Source of the DNA: a bacterium
GTDB taxonomy: Bacteria; Fidelibacterota; Marinisomatia; Marinisomatales; JAHJCW01
Direction: 5' to 3'
DNA: 7,969 bases
Assembly: GCA_030621275.1 (NCBI GenBank)
Contig: JAUXHY010000043.1
Span: 1-7,969, forward strand
Shown: positions 1 through 6,102 of the stretch, in pieces
Position numbering within the stretch: position 1 is the first letter of the stretch
How the letters are laid out: the number at the start of each line of letters is the position of its first letter
Notes under the pieces: model-generated
What the model was told of the DNA's origin: nothing
Databases searched by the model: none
What the model saw: the letters and a program-made list of their open reading frames with translations, nothing else
Program-made: the position numbers and the translations under genes

Positions 1-160
1 AATCAGGAAAGATATCGAAGCAGAAACGATAGGTAATATGGTTATTGTATTAATAAAAGGTTACTTATTCATAAAAATAAATGAATCGAAATTACCTACT
101 TATCAATTTGGTTCAGATAAACAAATGATTGATATATTTATAAAAGGAATTAGGGCATAA
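1..160 (+). CDS. TetR/AcrR-family transcriptional regulator, C-terminal fragment (5' end outside window)
   Basis: The open frame runs from the window edge to a TAA stop at 158-160, giving 52 residues; the first complete codon starts at base 2. The translation begins IRKDIEAETIGNMVIVLIKG and ends IDIFIKGIRA. A late hydrophobic helix and a closing 'iDiFikGI' helix are typical of the ligand-binding and dimerisation domain of TetR/AcrR repressors. The DNA-binding helix-turn-helix would be at the N-terminus, outside the window, so the call rests on tail similarity and context. The context is strong: a perfect palindrome starts 17 bp after the stop, followed by adaptor and RND pump genes, which is the usual layout for a local repressor of a multidrug pump. 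It probably represses the downstream genes and is released by a pump substrate. It could be another all-helical protein, but that is less likely. Confidence 0.65.
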   Translation, partial: IRKDIEAETIGNMVIVLIKGYLFIKINESKLPTYQFGSDKQMIDIFIKGIRA

Positions 161-174
161 ATGATTTATCATAG

Positions 175-203
175 TTTACATACATCTTTGTATGTATTAT
201 TAA
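175..203 (+). promoter_or_regulatory. Candidate promoter of the efflux genes, overlapping the operator
   Basis: TTTACA at 175-180 resembles a -35 box and is followed after exactly 17 bp by TATTAA at 198-203, a weaker -10-like hexamer. TATTAT at 195-200 matches the -10 consensus better but lies only 14 bp away. The Bacteroidota-type -7 element TAnnTTTG is not perfectly present; CATCTTTG at 183-190 is the nearest match. Whichever -10 is used, the palindrome at 177-196 would lie between or over the promoter elements, so a bound repressor would block RNA polymerase. The exact promoter is inferred. Confidence 0.35.
177..196. promoter_or_regulatory. Perfect 20-bp palindrome, probable TetR-type operator
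   Basis: The arms TACATACA (177-184) and TGTATGTA (189-196) are exact reverse complements around the 4-base spacer TCTT. The site lies between the stop of the TetR-like gene and the start of the adaptor gene, where an autoregulated efflux repressor would bind. From memory, the arms equal the half-sites of the E. coli AcrR operator, which has an 8-base spacer. No run of T follows, so it is not a good terminator. Confidence 0.7.
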
Positions 204-225
204 AAAATAATGGATAGAAGAAAAT

Positions 226-1338
226 ATGAAGATTAAACAATTATTAAGGAAATTTGCTCCAATAATTATTGTAATTATTGTATCAGTTTTGGTGGTTGTG
301 TTATTACGAAGTATGAAAAAACCACCTAAGAGGATGATGAATAATAACAGCACTTTATCAGTTTCTACTATAGATGTAAATATTGATGATATACAATTAA
401 AAGTGCCGGTGATAGGAAAGTTGCTTGCACGTAATCATGTCCAAATCTATGCTGAAGTAGGGGGAATATTAGAACAAGGACAGAAACAATTTTTGGAAGG
501 TGTTTCATATAAAAAGGGTGAAGTATTATTATCAATTAATTCTAAAGATGCTGAATATAATTTAATGTCGCAAAGAAGTACTCTGCTAACTCAGGTAGCC
601 CAATTATTACCTGAGATGAAATTTGACTTTCCAGAAAGTTTTATTCAATGGGAGAATTATTTAGCTAATTTTAATGTTGAACAAGAAATTGAGCCTTTAC
701 CTGAGCCATCTAATGATAGGGAAAAGTATTTTGTTGCCGGTAAAGGGATTTATCAAACATACTATAATATTAAAAATTTTGAGAACACGTTTAGTAAATA
801 TCGTATTAAGGCGCCATTTAATGGTATTGTTGTATCCAGTAATATTAAACCGGGAACTCTAGCCAGGGTTGGACAACCTTTAGGGGAGTTTATTAGTAAT
901 TATGTCTATGATTTGGAATCTGGTGCGACAGTGGAGCAAGCAGCTTTAATTAAAATTGGTGATAAAGTGAATTTAAATTCAGAAAATATTGTCAAAACAA
1001 TTAAAGGAAAAGTAACTCGGATAAATACCAATGTTGATCCGAATACCCAAATGGTTAATATTTACATAACCATTTCCGGTAGTGATTTATGGGAAGGAAT
1101 GTATTTACAGGGAGATATTTATAGTTCAACTATTATTAGTGCAACTGAAATCCCCCGTAGAATTATAACTAATAATAATACGGTGTTTGTAATTACTGAT
1201 AGCCTTGCTACTGAGCAAAAAATAGAAATAATCTCGCTTAATGGCGATACTGCAATAGTAACGGGTTTAAATGATAGTACTAAATTAATTACCAAATCGC
1301 AGAATATTTATAGCGGACAAAAAGTAAATATTCATTAA
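226..1338 (+). CDS. Efflux RND transporter periplasmic adaptor (HlyD/AcrA membrane fusion protein)
   Basis: This 370-residue protein should link an inner-membrane RND pump to an outer-membrane channel across the periplasm. It has a basic N-terminus and one hydrophobic anchor at about residues 11-28, with no lipobox cysteine, so it is a membrane-anchored adaptor, not a lipoprotein. The first half of a biotinyl/lipoyl-like domain lies at about 70-106 and the second half at about 192-220, with the characteristic 'KAPFNGIV' at 195-202. Between them is a helical hairpin of only about 85 residues, interrupted by a proline- and acid-rich stretch (about 145-165). Beta-barrel and membrane-proximal domains fill the C-terminal third. 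The ATG at 226 directly precedes the anchor; upstream there is only a weak AGAAG at 216-220. The RND permease gene follows after 51 bp, so the two are probably co-transcribed and controlled by the palindrome at 177-196. The family is clear; the substrate is unknown. Confidence 0.9.
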   Translation: MKIKQLLRKFAPIIIVIIVSVLVVVLLRSMKKPPKRMMNNNSTLSVSTIDVNIDDIQLKVPVIGKLLARNHVQIYAEVGGILEQGQKQFLEGVSYKKGEVLLSINSKDAEYNLMSQRSTLLTQVAQLLPEMKFDFPESFIQWENYLANFNVEQEIEPLPEPSNDREKYFVAGKGIYQTYYNIKNFENTFSKYRIKAPFNGIVVSSNIKPGTLARVGQPLGEFISNYVYDLESGATVEQAALIKIGDKVNLNSENIVKTIKGKVTRINTNVDPNTQMVNIYITISGSDLWEGMYLQGDIYSSTIISATEIPRRIITNNNTVFVITDSLATEQKIEIISLNGDTAIVTGLNDSTKLITKSQNIYSGQKVNIH

Positions 1339-1389
1339 TTCCACTTTATAATCAACATATAAATTTAAAATAATCTTTAATATAATAAT

Positions 1390-4300
1390 ATGAAAAGACT
1401 CATTGAATATTTTATTAAATATCCTGTTTCAGGTAATGTAATAATATTTTTGATATTAGCTCTCGGATATTTTGGTTTTATCAGTTTAAAATCTACGACG
1501 ATGCCTCAAACTGACCCCGGTAATATATTAGTCACAGCTCAGTATCCGGGGGCATCTCCTGAGGAAATTGAACAAGGAATAATTCTCAAAATTGAGACCA
1601 ATCTACGCAGTGTTTCAGGTATAAAAAAAATAAGTTCAACTTCACAAGAAAATTTTGGTAGAGTAACAGTTGAAGTTATAAGCGGGTACAATACAGATTT
1701 GGTATTACAAGATGTTCGAAATGCAGTAGATGCTATTAACTCATTCCCGACAGGTATGGAACCGGCTAATATAAGCAAATGGGAGTTTAGATCAAGAGCC
1801 ATTGATTTTATGATAAGCGGTTTGGTGGATCTTAAGATACTAAAGAATAAAGCTAGATTAATTGAAGATGATTTAAGACAAATTCCAGGCATTAGCAAAT
1901 TAACTATCAGCGGATTTCCCGATGAAGAAATTGAAATAGCATTCCGTGAATCCGATTTACGAACATATAATATAAGCTTCAATGAAGCTGCTAATGTAAT
2001 TAGAGCAGCCAATATTGATCTTACAGGTGGTACAATTCGCGGAGAAGATGAAGAGTTATTTATTAGGACAAAGCAGAAGCAATTTTATGCAAATGATTTA
2101 AAAGATATTATTCTAAGGACATCTAATAAGGGCGCTATTGTTAGGTTGAATGATGTAGCTAATGTAAGAGATAAATGGTCAGAAGATCCAAATCGTGTTT
2201 ATGTAAACGGAAATCCGGCGGTCTTGATCAGTGTGCAGTTCACCGCCAATGAAGATATTATACAAATCACGGATTCTGTAAGAGAATATTTAAAGATATT
2301 TAATGCTCAAAATGATGTTATTCAAACTACAATTATTAACGATGAGTCGGTTGGTGTTAAGACGATGCAGCGGATTCTCTTAAATAATGGAATATTGGGA
2401 TTTTTATTTGTTATGATATTCTTAACTATATTTCTTAATAGAAGTTTATCCTTTTGGGTGGCAATATCAATTCCATTATCATTCATGGGTATGTTTTTTC
2501 TGGCATCTATATATGGTTTAACGCTTAACAGGATGTCATTATTTGGCATGATCTTAGTTATTGGTATCCTAGTGGATGATGGTATTGTTATTGGTGAAAA
2601 TATTTACCAACACTTTGAAAAAGGCAAAAAACCTGTAAGAGCTGCTATAGATGGTACTTTAGAAGTAATACCTGCTGTATTTGCAGCGGTATTAACTACG
2701 ATTATAGCTTTTACATCAATGCTATTAGTTGAAGGGATATTTGGACAATTATTCCGAGAAATGGCGTTTGTTGTAATAGCAACTTTGACAATTTCATTGA
2801 TAGAAGGTGCATTGATTTTACCTGCACATATTGCCCATTCTAAGAAATTGGCTAAAGATAGTAAAAAATCTCGTTTTGAAAGATACATGAAAAAGAAAAC
2901 GATGAGCTTTAGAGATAAGTTTTATACACCAGTTCTAAAGGGTGCAATTAATAATAAATTGTTAACTCTAACTATTGTAACCGGATTATTTTTTATTACA
3001 ATAGGTGCTCTTAATGGCGGGATAATCAAAATGGGTTCTGGTGGATTTAGAAATGTAAATTATGCCAATGTTAGTGTCGAGATTCCCCCGGGTACTCCTG
3101 AAAAGGTTACATTAGAAGTGTTGGATAGAATTGAAGCATCAGCAAAGAAAGTAGGCGATAGATTCAGTAAAAAAGATGGAAAAAATGTTGTAACAAGTAT
3201 AGTAAAAAGTATTACTTCATCAAACACCGGATCAATTAATGTAAATTTGATAAATACTAAAGAAAGATCATTTATTTCCACCGAATTTTCTAACGCTTTA
3301 CGGAAAGAAGTAGGACAAGTACCAGAGGCTTTGAGAGTTAATTATGTTGAACAAAGCCATTTTGGTAAACCGGTATCAGTTTCTTTACTTAGTAATAATT
3401 TTGAAGAATTAAATGGAGCAACAGCAGACCTTAAATATGAACTTGAACAATTATCCGAATTAAAAAACGTTATTGATAATAATCAAGTTGGAATGCGCGA
3501 AATAAAAGTTGTGCTTAAAGACAAAGCTTTTCTTTTAGGATTAAACCTTCAGGAAGTTATGAGTCAAGTTCGGAGTGGTTTCTTTGGCGCGGAAGTTCAA
3601 AGAATAAATCGTGGATTAGATGAAGTGAGAATTTGGGTTAGATATGAAAAGGAGGACAGAGCAACAATTGGTAATCTAGAAGATATGAGAATTCGTACGG
3701 CAAATGGTTTATCTATACCACTAAATGAAATTGCGATATTAACATTCGAGAGAAATCTCACATCAATTAACCATTTAAATGGACGACGTGCAATAACGGT
3801 AGAAGCGGATGCTATCGATAAATCAGTGAATATTGCTGATATTAAAAGTGAATTAGAAAATGTAATTCTTTCAAAAATTCGATCAAAATATCCAAGTATT
3901 CAATATTATTTTGGTGGGCGACAAGAGAGAATGAGCGAGCTAATAGGTTCATTAAAATTAATTTTCCCGACAATCTTAGTCTTATTATTTGCAGTTATTG
4001 CATTAACATTTAGATCATTTCTCCAAACACTTTTAATATTTGGTTTGGTTCCACTTGGTTTTATTGGATTGGGATGGGGTCATGCAATCCACGGAGTGGC
4101 GATAGATATGCCATCTTATTTTGGTATACTGGCATTACTCGGAATAATTGTCAACGATTCTATAGTATTAATTAATACTATAAATCGATATTTACGAGAC
4201 GGAGAAAAATTTATGGAAGCAATAATGCACGCAGGTATCTCAAGATTCCGCCCAATTGTACTTACTTCGCTTACGACAATGGCAGGATTATTTCCATTGA

Positions 4301-4524
4301 TAATAGCTAACGATCCTGATGCTCAGCACATAGTACCAATGGCAATTTCGGTTGCATATGGAGTACTGGTTGCTACTTTCCTTACGTTATTAATACTTCC
4401 AGTTTTATTGGTTATTATTAATTCAACAAAACGTCAAATTGGTAAATTTAAAACAGGTGAAATGCCAAGTAGGGAATCGGTAGAAAGAGCTGTACAGGAA
4501 TTAGATGTTAACAATCTAATTTAA
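1390..4524 (+). CDS. Efflux RND transporter permease (AcrB/HAE-1-like, ACR_tran family)
   Basis: This inner-membrane, proton-driven pump subunit should work as a trimer with the adaptor encoded just upstream. At 1044 residues it has the normal AcrB length and the duplicated RND layout: TM1 at about 13-33, a first periplasmic porter/docking loop to about 325, TM2-6 from about 330, TM7 at about 525-545, a second periplasmic loop to about 850, then TM8-12. The TM4 proton-relay aspartates are D396 and D397 in 'GILVDDGIVIGEN'. In TM10-11, R952 and T959 match AcrB R971 and T978, but the position of AcrB K940 is N922 in 'IVNDSIVL'. No methionine clusters or other metal-pump features are evident, so drugs, bile salts, lipids or other hydrophobic compounds are more likely substrates than metals. 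The leader is AT-rich without a Shine-Dalgarno sequence, and the ATG at 1390 opens directly into the usual short amphipathic N-terminus. The outer-membrane factor is not in this window. Confidence 0.94.
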   Translation: MKRLIEYFIKYPVSGNVIIFLILALGYFGFISLKSTTMPQTDPGNILVTAQYPGASPEEIEQGIILKIETNLRSVSGIKKISSTSQENFGRVTVEVISGYNTDLVLQDVRNAVDAINSFPTGMEPANISKWEFRSRAIDFMISGLVDLKILKNKARLIEDDLRQIPGISKLTISGFPDEEIEIAFRESDLRTYNISFNEAANVIRAANIDLTGGTIRGEDEELFIRTKQKQFYANDLKDIILRTSNKGAIVRLNDVANVRDKWSEDPNRVYVNGNPAVLISVQFTANEDIIQITDSVREYLKIFNAQNDVIQTTIINDESVGVKTMQRILLNNGILGFLFVMIFLTIFLNRSLSFWVAISIPLSFMGMFFLASIYGLTLNRMSLFGMILVIGILVDDGIVIGENIYQHFEKGKKPVRAAIDGTLEVIPAVFAAVLTTIIAFTSMLLVEGIFGQLFREMAFVVIATLTISLIEGALILPAHIAHSKKLAKDSKKSRFERYMKKKTMSFRDKFYTPVLKGAINNKLLTLTIVTGLFFITIGALNGGIIKMGSGGFRNVNYANVSVEIPPGTPEKVTLEVLDRIEASAKKVGDRFSKKDGKNVVTSIVKSITSSNTGSINVNLINTKERSFISTEFSNALRKEVGQVPEALRVNYVEQSHFGKPVSVSLLSNNFEELNGATADLKYELEQLSELKNVIDNNQVGMREIKVVLKDKAFLLGLNLQEVMSQVRSGFFGAEVQRINRGLDEVRIWVRYEKEDRATIGNLEDMRIRTANGLSIPLNEIAILTFERNLTSINHLNGRRAITVEADAIDKSVNIADIKSELENVILSKIRSKYPSIQYYFGGRQERMSELIGSLKLIFPTILVLLFAVIALTFRSFLQTLLIFGLVPLGFIGLGWGHAIHGVAIDMPSYFGILALLGIIVNDSIVLINTINRYLRDGEKFMEAIMHAGISRFRPIVLTSLTTMAGLFPLIIANDPDAQHIVPMAISVAYGVLVATFLTLLILPVLLVIINSTKRQIGKFKTGEMPSRESVERAVQELDVNNLI

Positions 4525-4530
4525 TTGTTA
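4509..4530 (+). terminator. Weak inverted repeat across the RND permease stop codon (possible hairpin)
   Basis: TAACAAT at 4509-4515 pairs perfectly with ATTGTTA at 4524-4530 across an 8-base loop, and the TAA stop (4522-4524) lies at the base of the 3' arm. The stem has a single G-C pair and no T-run follows, so it is a poor intrinsic terminator. It could attenuate read-through into the MFS gene, protect the mRNA end, or be chance in AT-rich DNA. Confidence 0.2.
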
Positions 4531-4586
4531 TACGTATTATATTGAAAATAATAAGATTTTATTCGAGTTTTTAGCCATAATTACCA

Positions 4587-5807
4587 ATGTCATTATCTAG
4601 AACGACGTCAAAACATAATTATCGTTCATTCCTGTTTCATGCCGCGTTCTTGGCATTTGCACAAAATTTTATAGATATTGATACTGTAATACCTTCTATG
4701 ATAGTTGATGCAGGAGGTGGAGCTGTGCATATCGGGATAATGACCGCAATAATGTTTGGTGGTTCTAGTTTAACACAGTTACTATTTGCTCCTTTTATTA
4801 GTAATTATTCGTTCAAAAAGAAGTTTTTATTACTGGGAATTAATTCAAGGATATTATCATTATTAGTATTGGGTCTCATGCTAATATTCTCATATAAAAT
4901 TACCGGTTCATATATTGTATGGGTGATTTTGCTATTCTTAACGATCTTCTCCTTAGGGGGCGCATTTGCAAATATAAGCTATACAGATATCTTGGGAAAA
5001 TCTGTAGTCCAATCTTCGCGTAAAAAATTCTTCTCAATAAAACAGGTAATCGGTGGAATAATCTTATTTATTTCATCGCTAATAGCGAGACAAATATTAA
5101 TATCAAATGAGTATCCCACCAGTTATGCATATATGTATTTTATTGCATTTGGTGCATTATTGATTGCCTCACTGGGGTTTTGGAAAGTAAAAGAAACTAT
5201 TCCATCAAAAATGGAAGTAAAAAGTGTAAGTAGGTTTTTTGTTTTAATAAAAAATGAACTACGCAAAAATCCGCGATTGAAATACTTCCTCGGTTTCGTT
5301 AATACAATGGGTGTGAGTTTAACATTACTTCCCTTTATTATGTTATATGCAAAAGAAAATTATTTAGCACAAAGTGCTGAAACTGGAATGTATTTATTAT
5401 ATAAGGTCGTGGGAGGTGTGGTAATGGGATTCGTCTTGTATTTAATTTCAGGACGCTATAAATATAAGTATTTATTATACGGAAATACTTTTTTAGTGTT
5501 ATTAATTCCTATGATTATTTTATTGTCTAGTTCAACACCATCATTTACTGTAATATTTTTCATCGGAGGAATGATATATTCAATATATAGTATTTCGCTT
5601 AACGGAATACTATTAGAAATATCCGGCAATACAAATAGAGCACTTTATACAGGAATTGCTGGAGCTGGAAGTATAATTCCTGCTATTTTTCCGTTGATAG
5701 GAGGGCAGATAATTAAGGACTATGGGTTTTCTCTTTTTCTGACCATTTTCATATTAATTATTATATGCTCAATATTTTTTATTTATAAATTAAATTGTGA
5801 CAAATAG
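4587..5807 (+). CDS. Major facilitator superfamily (MFS) transporter, substrate unknown
   Basis: This 406-residue protein is hydrophobic along its whole length, with about 12 predicted membrane helices in two halves separated by a basic loop around residues 205-235, the normal size and shape of an MFS carrier. The loop after TM2 (68-84, APFISNYSFKKKFLLLG) is a degenerate MFS motif A: the basic cluster is kept but the usual Asp is Asn73. TM1 carries two acidic residues, D30 and D32, in 'NFIDIDTVIP', candidates for proton or cation coupling. The N-terminus (NYRSF.FHA.FLAFAQNF.D.DTVIP) resembles an uncharacterised MFS group that I associate with Bacteroidota. The ATG at 4587 has no Shine-Dalgarno sequence, like the pump genes. 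It follows the RND permease by 62 bp, so it may share that transcript or have its own promoter. Export of a small molecule would fit the neighbours, but nothing in the sequence fixes the substrate. Confidence 0.85.
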   Translation: MSLSRTTSKHNYRSFLFHAAFLAFAQNFIDIDTVIPSMIVDAGGGAVHIGIMTAIMFGGSSLTQLLFAPFISNYSFKKKFLLLGINSRILSLLVLGLMLIFSYKITGSYIVWVILLFLTIFSLGGAFANISYTDILGKSVVQSSRKKFFSIKQVIGGIILFISSLIARQILISNEYPTSYAYMYFIAFGALLIASLGFWKVKETIPSKMEVKSVSRFFVLIKNELRKNPRLKYFLGFVNTMGVSLTLLPFIMLYAKENYLAQSAETGMYLLYKVVGGVVMGFVLYLISGRYKYKYLLYGNTFLVLLIPMIILLSSSTPSFTVIFFIGGMIYSIYSISLNGILLEISGNTNRALYTGIAGAGSIIPAIFPLIGGQIIKDYGFSLFLTIFILIIICSIFFIYKLNCDK

Positions 5808-5832
5808 AGTAGAAATAATTAATAAATTAAAT

Positions 5833-5874
5833 TATACTGTTTTGGTATACTATTGTTAAATTGTACTATATTTA
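5833..5874 (+). promoter_or_regulatory. Candidate promoter region of the cytochrome bd operon
   Basis: The 76-bp gap before the small cyd-linked gene is almost all A and T. It holds two TATACT hexamers 13 bp apart (5833-5838 and 5846-5851), each one mismatch from the -10 consensus. It also holds TTTG (5841-5844) followed 22 bp later by TATATTTA (5867-5874), one mismatch from the Bacteroidota -7 element TAnnTTTG, with a spacer slightly longer than usual. No convincing FNR-type site (TTGAT-N4-ATCAA) is visible. A promoter is expected here because the gene group changes, but its exact position is uncertain. Confidence 0.3.
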
Positions 5875-5883
5875 TAGATTCAA

Positions 5884-6093
5884 ATGATGAATATTCTTAA
5901 AAATATCGCAAAATTCTATATTAATGGGTTTAAGAATTTAGAGAAGCTAGGTATAAGACTTTGGGTACTTATATTAATAAAACTTTTTATCATATTTGTA
6001 ATTCTTAAGATATTTTTCTTCCCAAACTTTCTCGATAATAAATTTGATAACGATAAAGATAAAAGCAAATACATATTTGAACAAATAACATAG
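5884..6093 (+). CDS. Small single-helix membrane protein of the DUF4492 type, cytochrome bd-associated
   Basis: This 69-residue protein has a basic, amphipathic N-terminus (about 3-22), one membrane helix (about 26-47, LWVLILIKLFIIFVILKIFFFP) and a strongly charged C-terminal tail (D51 to T69). The 'LW..I.IKLF..F..LK.FFFP' core matches what I know of DUF4492, a short family found next to cydA in Bacteroidota. Two lysines, K33 and K42, lie inside the helix. The positive-inside rule suggests a cytoplasmic N-terminus and periplasmic tail. Its TAG stop overlaps the cydA Shine-Dalgarno sequence, with 9 bp before the cydA ATG, so translation is likely coupled. By analogy with the one-helix CydX/CydY/CydH subunits, it may be an accessory subunit or assembly factor of the oxidase; this is inferred. 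Two consecutive ATGs (5884, 5887) could start it; neither has a Shine-Dalgarno sequence. Confidence 0.85.
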   Translation: MMNILKNIAKFYINGFKNLEKLGIRLWVLILIKLFIIFVILKIFFFPNFLDNKFDNDKDKSKYIFEQIT

Positions 6094-6098
6094 GAGGT
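6092..6098 (+). promoter_or_regulatory. Strong Shine-Dalgarno site of cydA
   Basis: AGGAGGT lies 4 bases before the cydA ATG at 6103 and includes the last two bases of the preceding gene's TAG stop. It fixes the cydA start and suggests that ribosomes finishing the small gene re-initiate here. Such a full-length site is unlike the leaders of the other genes upstream in the window. Confidence 0.85.
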
Positions 6099-6102
6099 AG
6101 AT

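Noticed and set aside
150..353. Antisense open frame of 67 codons over the control region and adaptor start
   Set aside because: It covers the palindrome and the adaptor's membrane anchor on the opposite strand; its hydrophobicity simply mirrors AT-rich DNA, and no ribosome site or family signal supports it.
674..862. Same-strand 62-codon frame within the adaptor gene
   Set aside because: It is an out-of-frame shadow of the adaptor hairpin region with no recognisable domain and no initiation signal.
1339..1389. Spacer between adaptor and RND permease as a possible separate promoter
   Set aside because: It is AT-rich and has -10-like strings by composition, but no paired elements with sensible spacing; co-transcription with the adaptor is the simpler reading.
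1539..2012. Long antisense open frame opposite the RND permease
   Set aside because: It lies entirely within a clear RND coding region, its translation resembles no known family, and long antisense frames are expected opposite such genes. The same holds for the shorter antisense frames at 2322-2549, 2604-2888, 3060-3281 and 7275-7598.
3648..3657. Shine-Dalgarno-like AAAAGGAGGA within the RND permease gene
   Set aside because: It encodes the charged residues KEDR in frame, and no suitable start codon follows at the right distance for an internal gene.
5795..5803. TTGT-G-ACAA palindrome at the end of the MFS gene
   Set aside because: It is only 4+1+4 bases, lies in coding sequence, and is too short to call as a regulator site or terminator.
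5815..5835. AT-only imperfect inverted repeat after the MFS gene (ATAATT...AATTAT)
   Set aside because: It has no G-C pairs in the stem and no T-run, so it would not form a stable terminator; such repeats arise easily in AT-rich spacers.
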